A program made the position numbers and the translations under genes. DNA of 64,000 nucleotides from the NCBI GenBank assembly GCA_964612675.1, contig CAZTDD010000008.1, positions 1-64,000 of the forward strand, read 5' to 3'. Under the pieces are notes generated by a model. It saw only the letters and a program-made list of their open reading frames with translations, was not told the DNA's origin and did no database searches. This stretch comes from CAZTDD01 sp964612675 (lineage in GTDB: Bacteria > Hinthialibacterota > Hinthialibacteria > Hinthialibacterales > JAKPRU01). This document shows, one piece after another, positions 18,519 through 25,834 of this stretch. Every line of letters starts with the position of its first letter. Position 1 is the first letter of the stretch.

Positions 18519-18925
18519 CGAAAGGAGATATCGACCCCCTCCTTTAGAGTTCTCATGTTTGCCTTCGGCAAGCCATGAGATTCCTCCTCCGGTCTCGGGG
18601 GAGGAGAAGAAACGAACATGTCGCGCTGTCTTCTCCCCCAAGTTTGGGGGGTTCGCAAAAAGTCTGGGATACGGACTTCAACCCCCTCCTAACCTCCCCC
18701 GATCTTCGGGGAGGAAAAGAAACGGACGCAGCTGAGTCATTTTCTCCCCCAAAGTTTGGGGGAGATACAGAGGGGGTTGAATACTTCTCTATTCTTACCC
18801 TTCGCGATTTTTTGCGGTCCCATCAAGATTGGGGGAGATACAGAGGGGGTTGAAAGCCTTCCGTTGTGTACCAACCTGACTTTTTACCGGATCATCAAGA
18901 CTGGGGAGGGCTCGGGTGGGGTTGA
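18519..18925. repeat. Dispersed intergenic repeat, compound copy B
   Basis: About 400 bases of a 480-base gap consist of several modules of the same repeat family. CCCCCGATCTTCGGGG and CTCCCCCAAAGTTTGGGGGAG hairpins alternate with GAGGGGGTTGA phrases, and degenerate ends are seen as TTTTTTGCGG and CTTTTTACCGG, each followed by ATCAAGA-TGGGG. No gene is visible in it. Confidence 0.75.
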
Positions 18926-18970
18926 CGCGAAGAAGAACACGATATTTGCAACGGGGCGAGGTTTATCAAT

Positions 18971-19513
18971 ATGACGGACACCTCTGATATCCAAAGGCTG
19001 GAACAGCGCTGCCGCAAGCTGACACAGATACTTGCTGTCGTTGTCGTTGTGGCCTGTATTCTTCAACTAATTTCTATCGTGATCATCGGCTCGCTGTGGC
19101 AGCAGCCGGCCAAATATGCGACTTCATCTGCTGGAGTCCAGCAAGAGCAGAACTCTCTCGATATCGATGTAGACAAATCGCCCATCACTTTCGAGCAGAT
19201 CAAGGAGTCCGTTGTAGGGGCCGATCCGGCGCAGCAACAGATGGTCGAGGAGTCGCTGCGCGGCAAGAGGATCCGTTGGGAGGGCTATGTCGAGGAGGTC
19301 CGTTTGACACTATCGGGTGTATATGAGGTATTTGTCGATATGGAACCGCCAGAGAGTGAGCCGAATACATATGACGTTGTTTTTGAGGTACCGGAGGCAA
19401 CGGCCCTTTCTCTAAAGAAAGACCGGCATATCGAGTTCGAGGGAACGGTTTGGTCGGTTGTGAATGTGATTGGCTCCTGCAAGGTTCAGCTGTTGGACGC
19501 AGTTGTGCGGTGA
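18971..19513 (+). CDS. Membrane-anchored protein with OB-fold-like domain, function unknown
   Basis: The 180-residue product has a short charged N-terminus, one hydrophobic helix (ILAVVVVVACILQLISIVII) and a C-terminal domain of about 110 residues. The pattern ITFEQIK...LRGKRIRWEGYVEEV...IEFEGTVWSVVNV resembles the small beta-barrel (OB/tRNA_anti-like) domains found in many envelope proteins. The domain would face the periplasm. The gene follows the compound repeat directly. I do not recognise a specific function. Confidence 0.6.
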   Translation: MTDTSDIQRLEQRCRKLTQILAVVVVVACILQLISIVIIGSLWQQPAKYATSSAGVQQEQNSLDIDVDKSPITFEQIKESVVGADPAQQQMVEESLRGKRIRWEGYVEEVRLTLSGVYEVFVDMEPPESEPNTYDVVFEVPEATALSLKKDRHIEFEGTVWSVVNVIGSCKVQLLDAVVR

Positions 19514-19597
19514 GTGTTTGGCCGGTCCCAGAGCGATCTCCCGGGAGTTGGACTCCCGGGCGTAGGCGCTGGAACAACTGAATGGGAGAAGCAAACT

Positions 19598-19770
19598 ATG
19601 ACTGATCACATATTAAAAGAGCTTCGGGGGCGATCAAAGAGGATTTGGCGAAGGAGTGCGACCACGATCTTCGACGCCTCTTTGATAAGTTGAAGGATGT
19701 CCAAAAATCAGCATCCGGACAGGTTGTTAACTGGACAAAACCTCATTCATCGAAGGAGGATTGTGATTGA
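19598..19770 (+). pseudogene. Frameshifted small gene of the 58-residue family
   Basis: Starting at ATG 19598, the first codons give MTDHILKELR; after the run GGGGG at 19626-19630 the other frame continues AIKEDLAKECDHDLRRLF, then DKLKDVQKSASGQVVNWTKP and a stop at 19770. Placed together they align with the intact small gene at 22293 (MTEDRIVDEVRKARDEYA...GKNVVSFPPKRP). The length of 173 bases is one short of a multiple of three, so one lost G in the homopolymer explains the break. It may be a real mutation or a sequencing or assembly error. Confidence 0.6.
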
Positions 19771-19844
19771 AAGTGGCATGAGAAATGGGCGTGTCAACGA
19801 TCGTGCACCAGATGTTCAGCGTCACGGGAAGGAGAGAGCGTGCC

Positions 19845-20582
19845 ATGATAAGACCAAGCCGATATGTCGTTCTGTTAGTAGTGCCGGTCATTGCCTTTTT
19901 CGTAAGTGGGTGTGCCACCGCCCGCCTAGATCTGCCTGAAGCAATGAAAGACTCGGTTCGCTACGAGAGCGGGTGTCCTGTACTCATATCAGAGAAGACT
20001 AACGCTGTTTTGCTGAGCTTTTCGACGATACCCTTCAACCGACAACAGAACGCAGCCGTATTCATTCAGGTGAAGAACAACTCATCCGAGCCGTTCAACA
20101 TCTCGCCGAGAAATGTCGGAGCTACCCTCGATGGCAAGACCCTGAAAGTCTATACGTATGAAGAACTGAAGAAGAAGATAGAAACAGATGCGGCGTGGCA
20201 GGCTTTTGCCGTGGCGTTGAACGGCATGTCCGCCAGCATTAGGGCTGCGCAGCCGCGGACAAGCAGCACCTTTGGCACGACAAGCTACGGGACGTACAGC
20301 GGATTCAGCACCACCTTTGAGCCAGCTGCGACAGCGCAAGCCCAGGCTGTCATAGATGCCAATACGAACCAGCAAATCACGGCTATCGAAGCAGGAAGGA
20401 ATGCCAAATTGAGCGGATTGCAGTCGCTGCTTCGGCTGACGACCGTCCAACCAGACCAAGTCAAGGGAGGGGTGGTGCAGATCGAGCCTCCTGTCGCTTC
20501 CAGCAAGCCAAAAACGCTCCGAATAACAGTATCCACCCCCGCAGATGAGCATGCTTTTGACCTGGTATACAAATCTCATTAG
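19845..20582 (+). CDS. Lipoprotein of unknown function
   Basis: The ATG at 19845 follows GGAAGGAGAG and gives a signal peptide with a lipobox (VIAFFVSGC), so the 245-residue product is predicted to be a lipoprotein. The mature part starts with a beta domain (VFIQVKNNSSEPFNIS) typical of proteins carrying an immunoglobulin-like fold, then a Ser/Thr/Gly/Tyr-rich stretch (TSSTFGTTSYGTYSGFSTTF) that is probably disordered, a helical Ala/Gln-rich part, and a closing beta segment. I do not recognise a specific family. Confidence 0.65.
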   Translation: MIRPSRYVVLLVVPVIAFFVSGCATARLDLPEAMKDSVRYESGCPVLISEKTNAVLLSFSTIPFNRQQNAAVFIQVKNNSSEPFNISPRNVGATLDGKTLKVYTYEELKKKIETDAAWQAFAVALNGMSASIRAAQPRTSSTFGTTSYGTYSGFSTTFEPAATAQAQAVIDANTNQQITAIEAGRNAKLSGLQSLLRLTTVQPDQVKGGVVQIEPPVASSKPKTLRITVSTPADEHAFDLVYKSH

Positions 20583-20682
20583 GTGGAGATGTTGTGTACG
20601 AGGTGGGTGTGTTTAGATTATACGCGGTGCGGCGTCTTGCTCCGTGCCGTCACGAGAGAAGTGGACTTCTGGAGGTGAGATT

Positions 20683-21468
20683 ATGAACTGTCTTTGCTCT
20701 GGAGGAATGCAGCCTGATAAGGGGAAATGCCGTCTCTGTTCCCGACAGGCAGCTCTGTGCAATTCGCACGTGATCCCTGAATTCTTCTACGAGCAGAATG
20801 GGCTCTATGATGACAAGCACCGCTTCAATATCCTCTCCACCGAACCCAACAGCCATCCTCCTTACGCCCAAAAGGGAATTCGGGAAAGACTTCTTTGCAA
20901 GAGGTGCGAAGGCAAGCTCAGCCGATGGGAAGGCTACGCTCGAGGAGTTTTCTACGGAGGGAGGTCCATTGAAATCACCTTGAATGATCCTAGGGGCTTC
21001 GAGTGCAGAGTTGATTACGCTACGTTCAAGCTTTTTCAACTGTCGATTCTTTGGCGCGTCGGCATAAGCGACGATGATGGATTCTCGCGCGTAAACCTTG
21101 GCAAACATGAACAGGTTCTTAGAAGAATGTTGCTTGACGAGACACCGGGCAATGCGGAGACCTACGGATGTGTGATCGTCTATTCTTCCCAGCACGAGGA
21201 CATCACGTCCAACATGATCCACTGCATGGGAATGGCGAACCCCTATGGTGTCGACTGTGTCCGACTCCTCCTAGGAGGGTTTTTCTGGTGTTTTTTTCTT
21301 TCGGATAAGGCCATTGATCCTCGCCAAAAGGAGCTGTTTCTCCAAGAAACCGGACTCTTTCGTGTGCTGAAGATGGACAACGACCCAAATGGGTACATCA
21401 GATGTCTGGCGAAAGATCTCTATAACGCGAATCCTCGCCGCTTTGAACAGTCCAATAATGACGGCTAG
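20683..21468 (+). CDS. Zinc-binding HNH-like protein of unknown function
   Basis: The start is fixed by GGAGGTGAG before the ATG. The 261-residue product opens with paired Cys motifs: CRLCSRQAALCNSHVIPEF and later LLCKRCEGKLSRWE. The order C-x2-C, S-H-[VI]-I-P, C-x2-C is seen in a family of proteins related to HNH endonucleases, in which the His of SHVIPEF would be in the active site and the cysteines hold zinc. The remaining two thirds is alpha/beta with no recognisable motif. In this accessory stretch rich in small toxin-antitoxin-like genes, a defence-related nuclease is possible but unproven. Confidence 0.55.
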   Translation: MNCLCSGGMQPDKGKCRLCSRQAALCNSHVIPEFFYEQNGLYDDKHRFNILSTEPNSHPPYAQKGIRERLLCKRCEGKLSRWEGYARGVFYGGRSIEITLNDPRGFECRVDYATFKLFQLSILWRVGISDDDGFSRVNLGKHEQVLRRMLLDETPGNAETYGCVIVYSSQHEDITSNMIHCMGMANPYGVDCVRLLLGGFFWCFFLSDKAIDPRQKELFLQETGLFRVLKMDNDPNGYIRCLAKDLYNANPRRFEQSNNDG

Positions 21469-21667
21469 GAAGTTGACCCCTTCACAGACCGGCATTCTGT
21501 TGACCTCTCCGTCTGGCTGGAGGAGGATTCCGGGCAGCAGCGTAGCCAAAGTCAGCAGGATGCCGCCACGGGGCATCCTGAACATTGTTGCTGTCGCGCG
21601 CATCGAGACATACGCCTACTGCGAACCGAGAGTCTGAGCAACTGCGCACCTTAAATTGAGGCTTAAG

Positions 21668-21982
21668 ATGTGCCCGTACCTGAAAGGTGAGGTTGAACTG
21701 ACTGAGGAGCGAGAGAGGCACATCACCGACCGACACCCTGATCTTCTGCCGGAACACAGGGAGCTGATCGGCAAAACTCTGGTCGACCCGGATCAGGCTC
21801 GCCGAAGTAGTCGCTTCAGTAGTGCCAGGTTGTTCTCCCGATGGTACAATGATCTCCGGAAGGGCAAACACGTGGTGGTCGTAGTAGTCAGCGAGGCGGA
21901 ACCGAGCGAGCGGCACTGGGTCATCACAGCTTACTTGGCCAGGAGCTTGGTGGAAGGAGAAGTGGAATGGAAGCGACCTTGA
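21668..21982 (+). CDS. Putative BECR-fold RNase toxin-like protein
   Basis: The 104-residue product has ERERHITDRHPDLL near the N-terminus and ends in a strand-rich part KHVVVVVVSEAEPSERHWVITAYLARSL. The combination of an H-I-x-x-R-H-P helix and a final V-I-T-A-Y strand is common to small barnase/EndoU/ColicinE5/RelE-like nucleases. It overlaps the following DUF2283 gene by 16 bases, a typical toxin-antitoxin arrangement. The start could also be the TTG at 21656. Assignment is by pattern and neighbour, so activity is inferred. Confidence 0.5.
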   Translation: MCPYLKGEVELTEERERHITDRHPDLLPEHRELIGKTLVDPDQARRSSRFSSARLFSRWYNDLRKGKHVVVVVVSEAEPSERHWVITAYLARSLVEGEVEWKRP

Positions 21983-22212
21983 AGTTCAGGTACGACCGCG
22001 AGGCGGACATTCTGTACATTGACAGGTGTAGCCCTTACGCCGAGCAAGATTCGGAAGAGCTGGGCGACGAAATAGTCGCACGCTTGAACCCCGATACGGG
22101 CGAGGTAGAGAATCTCGAAATCCTCTTCTTTTCAACCCGCCTCCTCCGCAAAGAAGTCTTCGAACTGCCGGTCGCAGCTGAACTGCGGGTTCTCGCGAAG
22201 GAAGCTACCTGA
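21967..22212 (+). CDS. DUF2283-family small protein, candidate antitoxin
   Basis: The 81-residue product shows the DUF2283 pattern: LKFRYDREADILYID at the start, then GDEIVARLNPDTGEVENLEIL and a basic LLRKEVFELPVA. The ATG follows GGAAGGAG and lies inside the end of the preceding nuclease-like gene. DUF2283 proteins are frequently found next to small nuclease-like genes and are thought to be antitoxin-like; that function is inferred here. Confidence 0.7.
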   Translation: MEATLKFRYDREADILYIDRCSPYAEQDSEELGDEIVARLNPDTGEVENLEILFFSTRLLRKEVFELPVAAELRVLAKEAT

Positions 22213-22292
22213 GACAGATATCCAAGCAGACCAGGACTGCGGATTCTCAAATCACGGGTGAATCCGTTCCTGGCCTGCCCTGGAGCAGAAAG

Positions 22293-22469
22293 ATGACTGA
22301 AGATCGAATAGTCGACGAAGTCCGGAAAGCTCGCGACGAATACGCAAGGCAGTTCAACTACGACCTGGATGCCATCTGCAAAGATCTCCAAAAGAAACAG
22401 GAGCAGCCGGGCAAGAACGTGGTTTCATTCCCACCGAAGCGTCCCGATCAGGATGAAAAGTCACCGTGA
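22293..22469 (+). CDS. 58-residue small protein, toxin-antitoxin-associated
   Basis: A complete small frame begins MTEDRIVDEVRKARDEYARQ and ends VVSFPPKRPDQDEKSP. It is highly charged and helical, then proline-rich, as in a small family that often accompanies toxin-antitoxin genes. Its 3-prime end touches the next cluster of small genes. A frameshifted homologue is at 19598. Function unknown. Confidence 0.6.
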   Translation: MTEDRIVDEVRKARDEYARQFNYDLDAICKDLQKKQEQPGKNVVSFPPKRPDQDEKSP

Positions 22470-22546
22470 TAGACGCTGACCAGTCGCCGCACCGCTGGGT
22501 GACTTCGCAAAGCCTATCGCCGTCGAAGCCGAAGGAGATAATGACG

Positions 22547-22744
22547 ATGAGACAAAGTCGATTCCCAAACGGATGGGATGAAGAACGAGTCAAACGTGTT
22601 CTTGAGCATTACGAAACCCAGACTGAGGAGGAAGCAGTTGCCGAAGATGAAGCTGCCTGGGAAGAGCCATCGCAGACTTTCGTCCAAGTCCCAAATGAAT
22701 TGGTTCCTGCTGTACGGGAGCTAATCGCAAAGAATGCGCGATAG
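22547..22744 (+). CDS. 65-residue acidic small protein, candidate antitoxin
   Basis: The product starts MRQSRFPNGWDEERVKRVL, continues with an acidic EEEAVAEDEAAWEEP and closes with VPNELVPAVRELIAK. AAGGAG lies 9 bases before this ATG; an ATG two codons earlier is possible. The first two thirds is duplicated almost base for base at 23108. The acidic, helical character and the neighbours suggest an antitoxin-like role, which is not proved. Confidence 0.6.
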   Translation: MRQSRFPNGWDEERVKRVLEHYETQTEEEAVAEDEAAWEEPSQTFVQVPNELVPAVRELIAKNAR

Positions 22745-22762
22745 CAAAGGCAGGCATGGACG

Positions 22763-23032
22763 ATGAGATTGACAAAAGAGGAGAAAGAGATTCTTGATTC
22801 CGTTGAACGAGGTGAGTGGAAACGGATTCCAGATTCCGATAATGAAGCAAAACGCTACGAGGAAGCGGCTCGCGCTACCCTCCGAAAGGATAAACGTATC
22901 AGTATCAGGTTAACACAGCATGATTTCGTGCGAGTTCAGAAAAAGGCACTGGAAGAAAGTCTTCCTTACCAGACTCTGATATCCAGTGTTGTGCACAAAT
23001 TTGTCAACGGACAACTTGTGGAAAAGACATGA
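22763..23032 (+). CDS. CopG/ribbon-helix-helix-type antitoxin
   Basis: The 89-residue protein has an N-terminal charged helix (LTKEEKEILDSVERGEW), a middle ISIRLTQHDFVRVQKKALEE and a conserved end LPYQTLISSVVHKF. The last two blocks form the ribbon-helix-helix of CopG-like antitoxins that usually pair with a RelE/BrnT-type toxin. No toxin gene is adjacent, so it is an orphan here or its toxin has been lost. Confidence 0.7.
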   Translation: MRLTKEEKEILDSVERGEWKRIPDSDNEAKRYEEAARATLRKDKRISIRLTQHDFVRVQKKALEESLPYQTLISSVVHKFVNGQLVEKT

Positions 23033-23107
23033 CATTATGACGAAATCCTTTGAAAAGAAGACAGAGGATAAGCTGGGCTGGCGCCAAAACCGAAGAAAAT
23101 GAAAACG

Positions 23108-23248
23108 ATGAGACAAAGCCGATTCCCAAAGGGCTGGGATGAAGAACGAGTCAAACGTGTTCTTGAGCATTACGAAACCCAGACTGAAGAGGAAGCAGTT
23201 GCCGAAGATGAAGCTGCCTGGGAAGAGCCATCGCAGACTGAGAAGTGA
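23108..23248 (+). pseudogene. Truncated duplicate of the 65-residue acidic gene
   Basis: Over about 130 bases this copy differs from the gene at 22547 at only about five positions, giving MRQSRFPKGWDEERVKRVL and the same acidic middle, but after PSQT it runs into a short EK and a stop. The C-terminal block (VPNELVPAVRELIAK) is lost. It is a recent duplication broken by the junction just upstream of the Sde182-type gene. Confidence 0.7.
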
Positions 23249-23272
23249 CTGACAAGTATCACGAAGAGTGCT

Positions 23273-24334
23273 TTAGAATAAACGTGATACACAATAAGAT
23301 TCTCCAATGGATTGAATTGCCCCGTCTTTCTTGAATTGTCCACCCCAACTGGGCTGAGTGGGATCTTCGGGGTCGTTCAATCCGCGGTTCGCGCTCACCA
23401 GCCACAAGAACGAAGGCGAGTCCCCTTCACACACCCCGGTACATCCCATCCCTTCATGCGGATACACAGCGCAGAGAGGTCCGTGGTTATTGCGAATGTT
23501 CTCGTTAACCCAGTCGAGGTTTGAAATCGGGTCAGAGCCGCCGAACATGCCCTGGTAAGTCTTGTGCGAGTGGATGATGAACAAATCGGGGAACGTACCG
23601 CGCAACCAGGCAATCGTGCCATCCTGGGGCGCGATTTGATGAATACGTAACTTGCTGAGGAAGGTTTCCAACTCGGCAGCGCTGCGCGTATTCTGTACCT
23701 TCCACACGGCTTGCGCTACAACACTGCAATCACCCCAAACACCTATATATACCGGACGGGGATCGGGCTTATCGATGATAGCAATCAACGCCTCTGAAGC
23801 CTCGCTGTCTTTGCCTTTGCCAATATTCACCCTGCCCTTTTTGCCCCATGTGCCGCTGTGCCCCTGAAAAGTCACCGAACGCAGATAATCAGGTGTAGGA
23901 TATAAGGGATCATGCTTCTTCAGGTTCTCATAGATCATCTCGTAGCGGTCGATTACATCAAGTATATTCTGTTTCTTGGCTATATTGGCGAAAGTACCCG
24001 ATGAAGCGATCAATCCTTCGATGTCAAACTCATTGGCATACAACAGGAAACGAACCATCGACTGCATATCATCCGGGTCGCTTTTACGATCGTCTGGTAC
24101 ATTGCCCCCCTTGACGACGCCAATCGGTGGAAAATCCGTTGACATGACCACGCGCAGTCTTTGGAAGTTCTCCTGTGGCTCCTCAGTCTTTGTGTCGGAA
24201 CTTGATGCGGTACTTTCATCTCGCATGTTAGCACACATAAAGGGCTTAGCCACCTTATTTTCAACGGCTATGGATCGAGGAGCCTGCAATATTGAAAGTA
24301 AAACAAATAGGATTAAATAACGATATTTCTTCAT
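23273..24334 (-). CDS. Sde182/DUF1593 nucleoside-hydrolase-like protein, truncated
   Basis: The 353-residue product has a signal peptide (MKKYRYLILFVLLSILQAP) and the NH-like domain with an acidic metal-binding loop KSDPDDMQSMVRFLLYANE and FDIEGLIASSG, as in inosine-uridine nucleoside hydrolases. Compared with the two upstream paralogues it has an insertion before the DPDD motif and stops shortly after PSWGGQFKKDG, so the whole C-terminal cellulose-binding-type (Sde182 C) beta domain is missing. The final residues look like non-homologous sequence. It is the promoter-distal member of three tandem genes and ends next to a broken duplicate, consistent with truncation by rearrangement. Confidence 0.75.
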   Translation of the reverse strand: MKKYRYLILFVLLSILQAPRSIAVENKVAKPFMCANMRDESTASSSDTKTEEPQENFQRLRVVMSTDFPPIGVVKGGNVPDDRKSDPDDMQSMVRFLLYANEFDIEGLIASSGTFANIAKKQNILDVIDRYEMIYENLKKHDPLYPTPDYLRSVTFQGHSGTWGKKGRVNIGKGKDSEASEALIAIIDKPDPRPVYIGVWGDCSVVAQAVWKVQNTRSAAELETFLSKLRIHQIAPQDGTIAWLRGTFPDLFIIHSHKTYQGMFGGSDPISNLDWVNENIRNNHGPLCAVYPHEGMGCTGVCEGDSPSFLWLVSANRGLNDPEDPTQPSWGGQFKKDGAIQSIGESYCVSRLF

Positions 24335-24441
24335 CACAATTTCCCTAGAACAGTTATGTGTTCTCACTATTATTCTCTCGTTTTATCCTGCCAAGATCTT
24401 CAAGTTCTCTATCAACAACCACGCTCCATGACAATGGAATA

Positions 24442-25794
24442 TCACTGCACGTTGATGATCACACGGCGGTAAGCGTAAAGATTCGGAGAGCCATTGTCGT
24501 GCAACTCCAAGATTATGTGAATGTTTTTACCACCTCCATTTGAGGGAATTGCTACAGTGGCGGAGTCAGAGGAACCGTTTTCAATCGTCACATTTCCACT
24601 ATAGGAACTGGGCTCACTGTAAAAAGACCACGAGTAAACAAGAGAGTCGCCATCAGGATCGCTGGAACCATCCGCACTGAGTGTGACGTTCGAACCGGGA
24701 GAAACCGAAACTTCCAAGACCTGCCTGGAGGTGTCGCCATTCACAACGGCGATAGGGTGGTGGTTGGCATCCGCGTAGTTGCTGGCGATACTCCAGTCCA
24801 TGCGGGCTGCAAAGTCGTTATTATAGCCTTTGCTCCAGCGTTTGATCGCTTTGGCCCCCTCCGACGTGTTTCCATACATGTAGTACGGATCGTATTTTGT
24901 TTCTGTCTCTTTCTTGACGCCTGACATACTTCGAATACCGCTCTTCTTGGTGAGACTGAAACGGCCGCCCCAGCCACCTTGATCAATCTTATCGGGATCG
25001 TTAAGCCCATTGGGACACACATGCATGAAAGCGGGCGTATCGCCTTCCGTAGCCCATTTTCGGTCAGGGTATACAGCCCCTAAAGGACCATGGTTTTGGA
25101 TATGCTTGTCCAAATGTTCATCAGATGGCTGCCATCCATAGACCCCTGTAGCACGAATATATAGCAGCTCAGGGAAATTCTTCGCGATCCATGCACCTGC
25201 GTCGTCCTGACCCAGAATGTCAAACACACGTAATTTGTTCAGAAACTTAGATAACTCTTCTGGCGAGCGCGTTTCACGTACTTTCCAAAGCGCCTGTGCT
25301 ATAGTGTTTACACCTCCCCAGCCTGTAACCCATACAGGTCGCGGGTCGTCCTTATCTACTGCTGCAATAATCAGTTCGGAACCGGGGCTATCTTTGCCTG
25401 CACCGACATCACTCATACCATAACTCTTTTGCCCCATTACAGAAATGGACTTTAAGTAATCAAGAGAGGGGTACCCGTCAGCATGCACGCTGAGATTTGA
25501 AACCACCTTACCATAAGCGTTGAGGATTTTATCGAGCATGTCGGTATTGCTTTGAGACTTCTTCCAGCATCCGGTCGAAACAATCAAGCCTTCGATATCA
25601 TATTCGTTTGCGCAAACCAATTGACGTACCATAGATTGTTCATCGTCTGGGTCCGCACCAAGGTCGGTGGTATTAATAATCCTGGGCTTAGCATAATCCG
25701 GCGAATGAACGGATTCTAATACATCATTAGAAGATAAAGATATCTTAGTTGAAAGAATCATCATAATTGAAAGTGAAAGAAATACTTTGTACAT
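24442..25794 (-). CDS. Sde182/DUF1593 nucleoside-hydrolase-like secreted protein
   Basis: The 450-residue product has a short signal peptide and the NH-like domain, with the metal-binding loop DLGADPDDEQSMVRQ and YDIEGLIVSTG. Further family blocks are DPRPVWVTGWGGVNTIAQAL and GDTPAFMHVCPNGLNDPD. The C-terminal part from NHHPIAVVNGDTSRQ onwards is a cadherin/PKD-like beta domain (LSADGSSDPDGDSLVYSW). Family members such as the Saccharophagus protein bind cellulose; hydrolysis of a glycosidic or nucleoside bond is predicted but unproven. It is the middle gene of a tandem triplet. Confidence 0.85.
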   Translation of the reverse strand: MYKVFLSLSIMMILSTKISLSSNDVLESVHSPDYAKPRIINTTDLGADPDDEQSMVRQLVCANEYDIEGLIVSTGCWKKSQSNTDMLDKILNAYGKVVSNLSVHADGYPSLDYLKSISVMGQKSYGMSDVGAGKDSPGSELIIAAVDKDDPRPVWVTGWGGVNTIAQALWKVRETRSPEELSKFLNKLRVFDILGQDDAGAWIAKNFPELLYIRATGVYGWQPSDEHLDKHIQNHGPLGAVYPDRKWATEGDTPAFMHVCPNGLNDPDKIDQGGWGGRFSLTKKSGIRSMSGVKKETETKYDPYYMYGNTSEGAKAIKRWSKGYNNDFAARMDWSIASNYADANHHPIAVVNGDTSRQVLEVSVSPGSNVTLSADGSSDPDGDSLVYSWSFYSEPSSYSGNVTIENGSSDSATVAIPSNGGGKNIHIILELHDNGSPNLYAYRRVIINVQ

Positions 25795-25834
25795 CCGATT
25801 CTCCTTCGTGTTGGTTTTCTATGTTGCAGATTTG

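Noticed and set aside
17306..18658. Long minus-strand open frame of 450 codons opposite the Gfo/Idh/MocA gene
   Set aside because: It mirrors a clearly coding gene with intact Rossmann and EKP motifs; the antisense product is rich in Arg, His and Ile with no domain and has no ribosome site.
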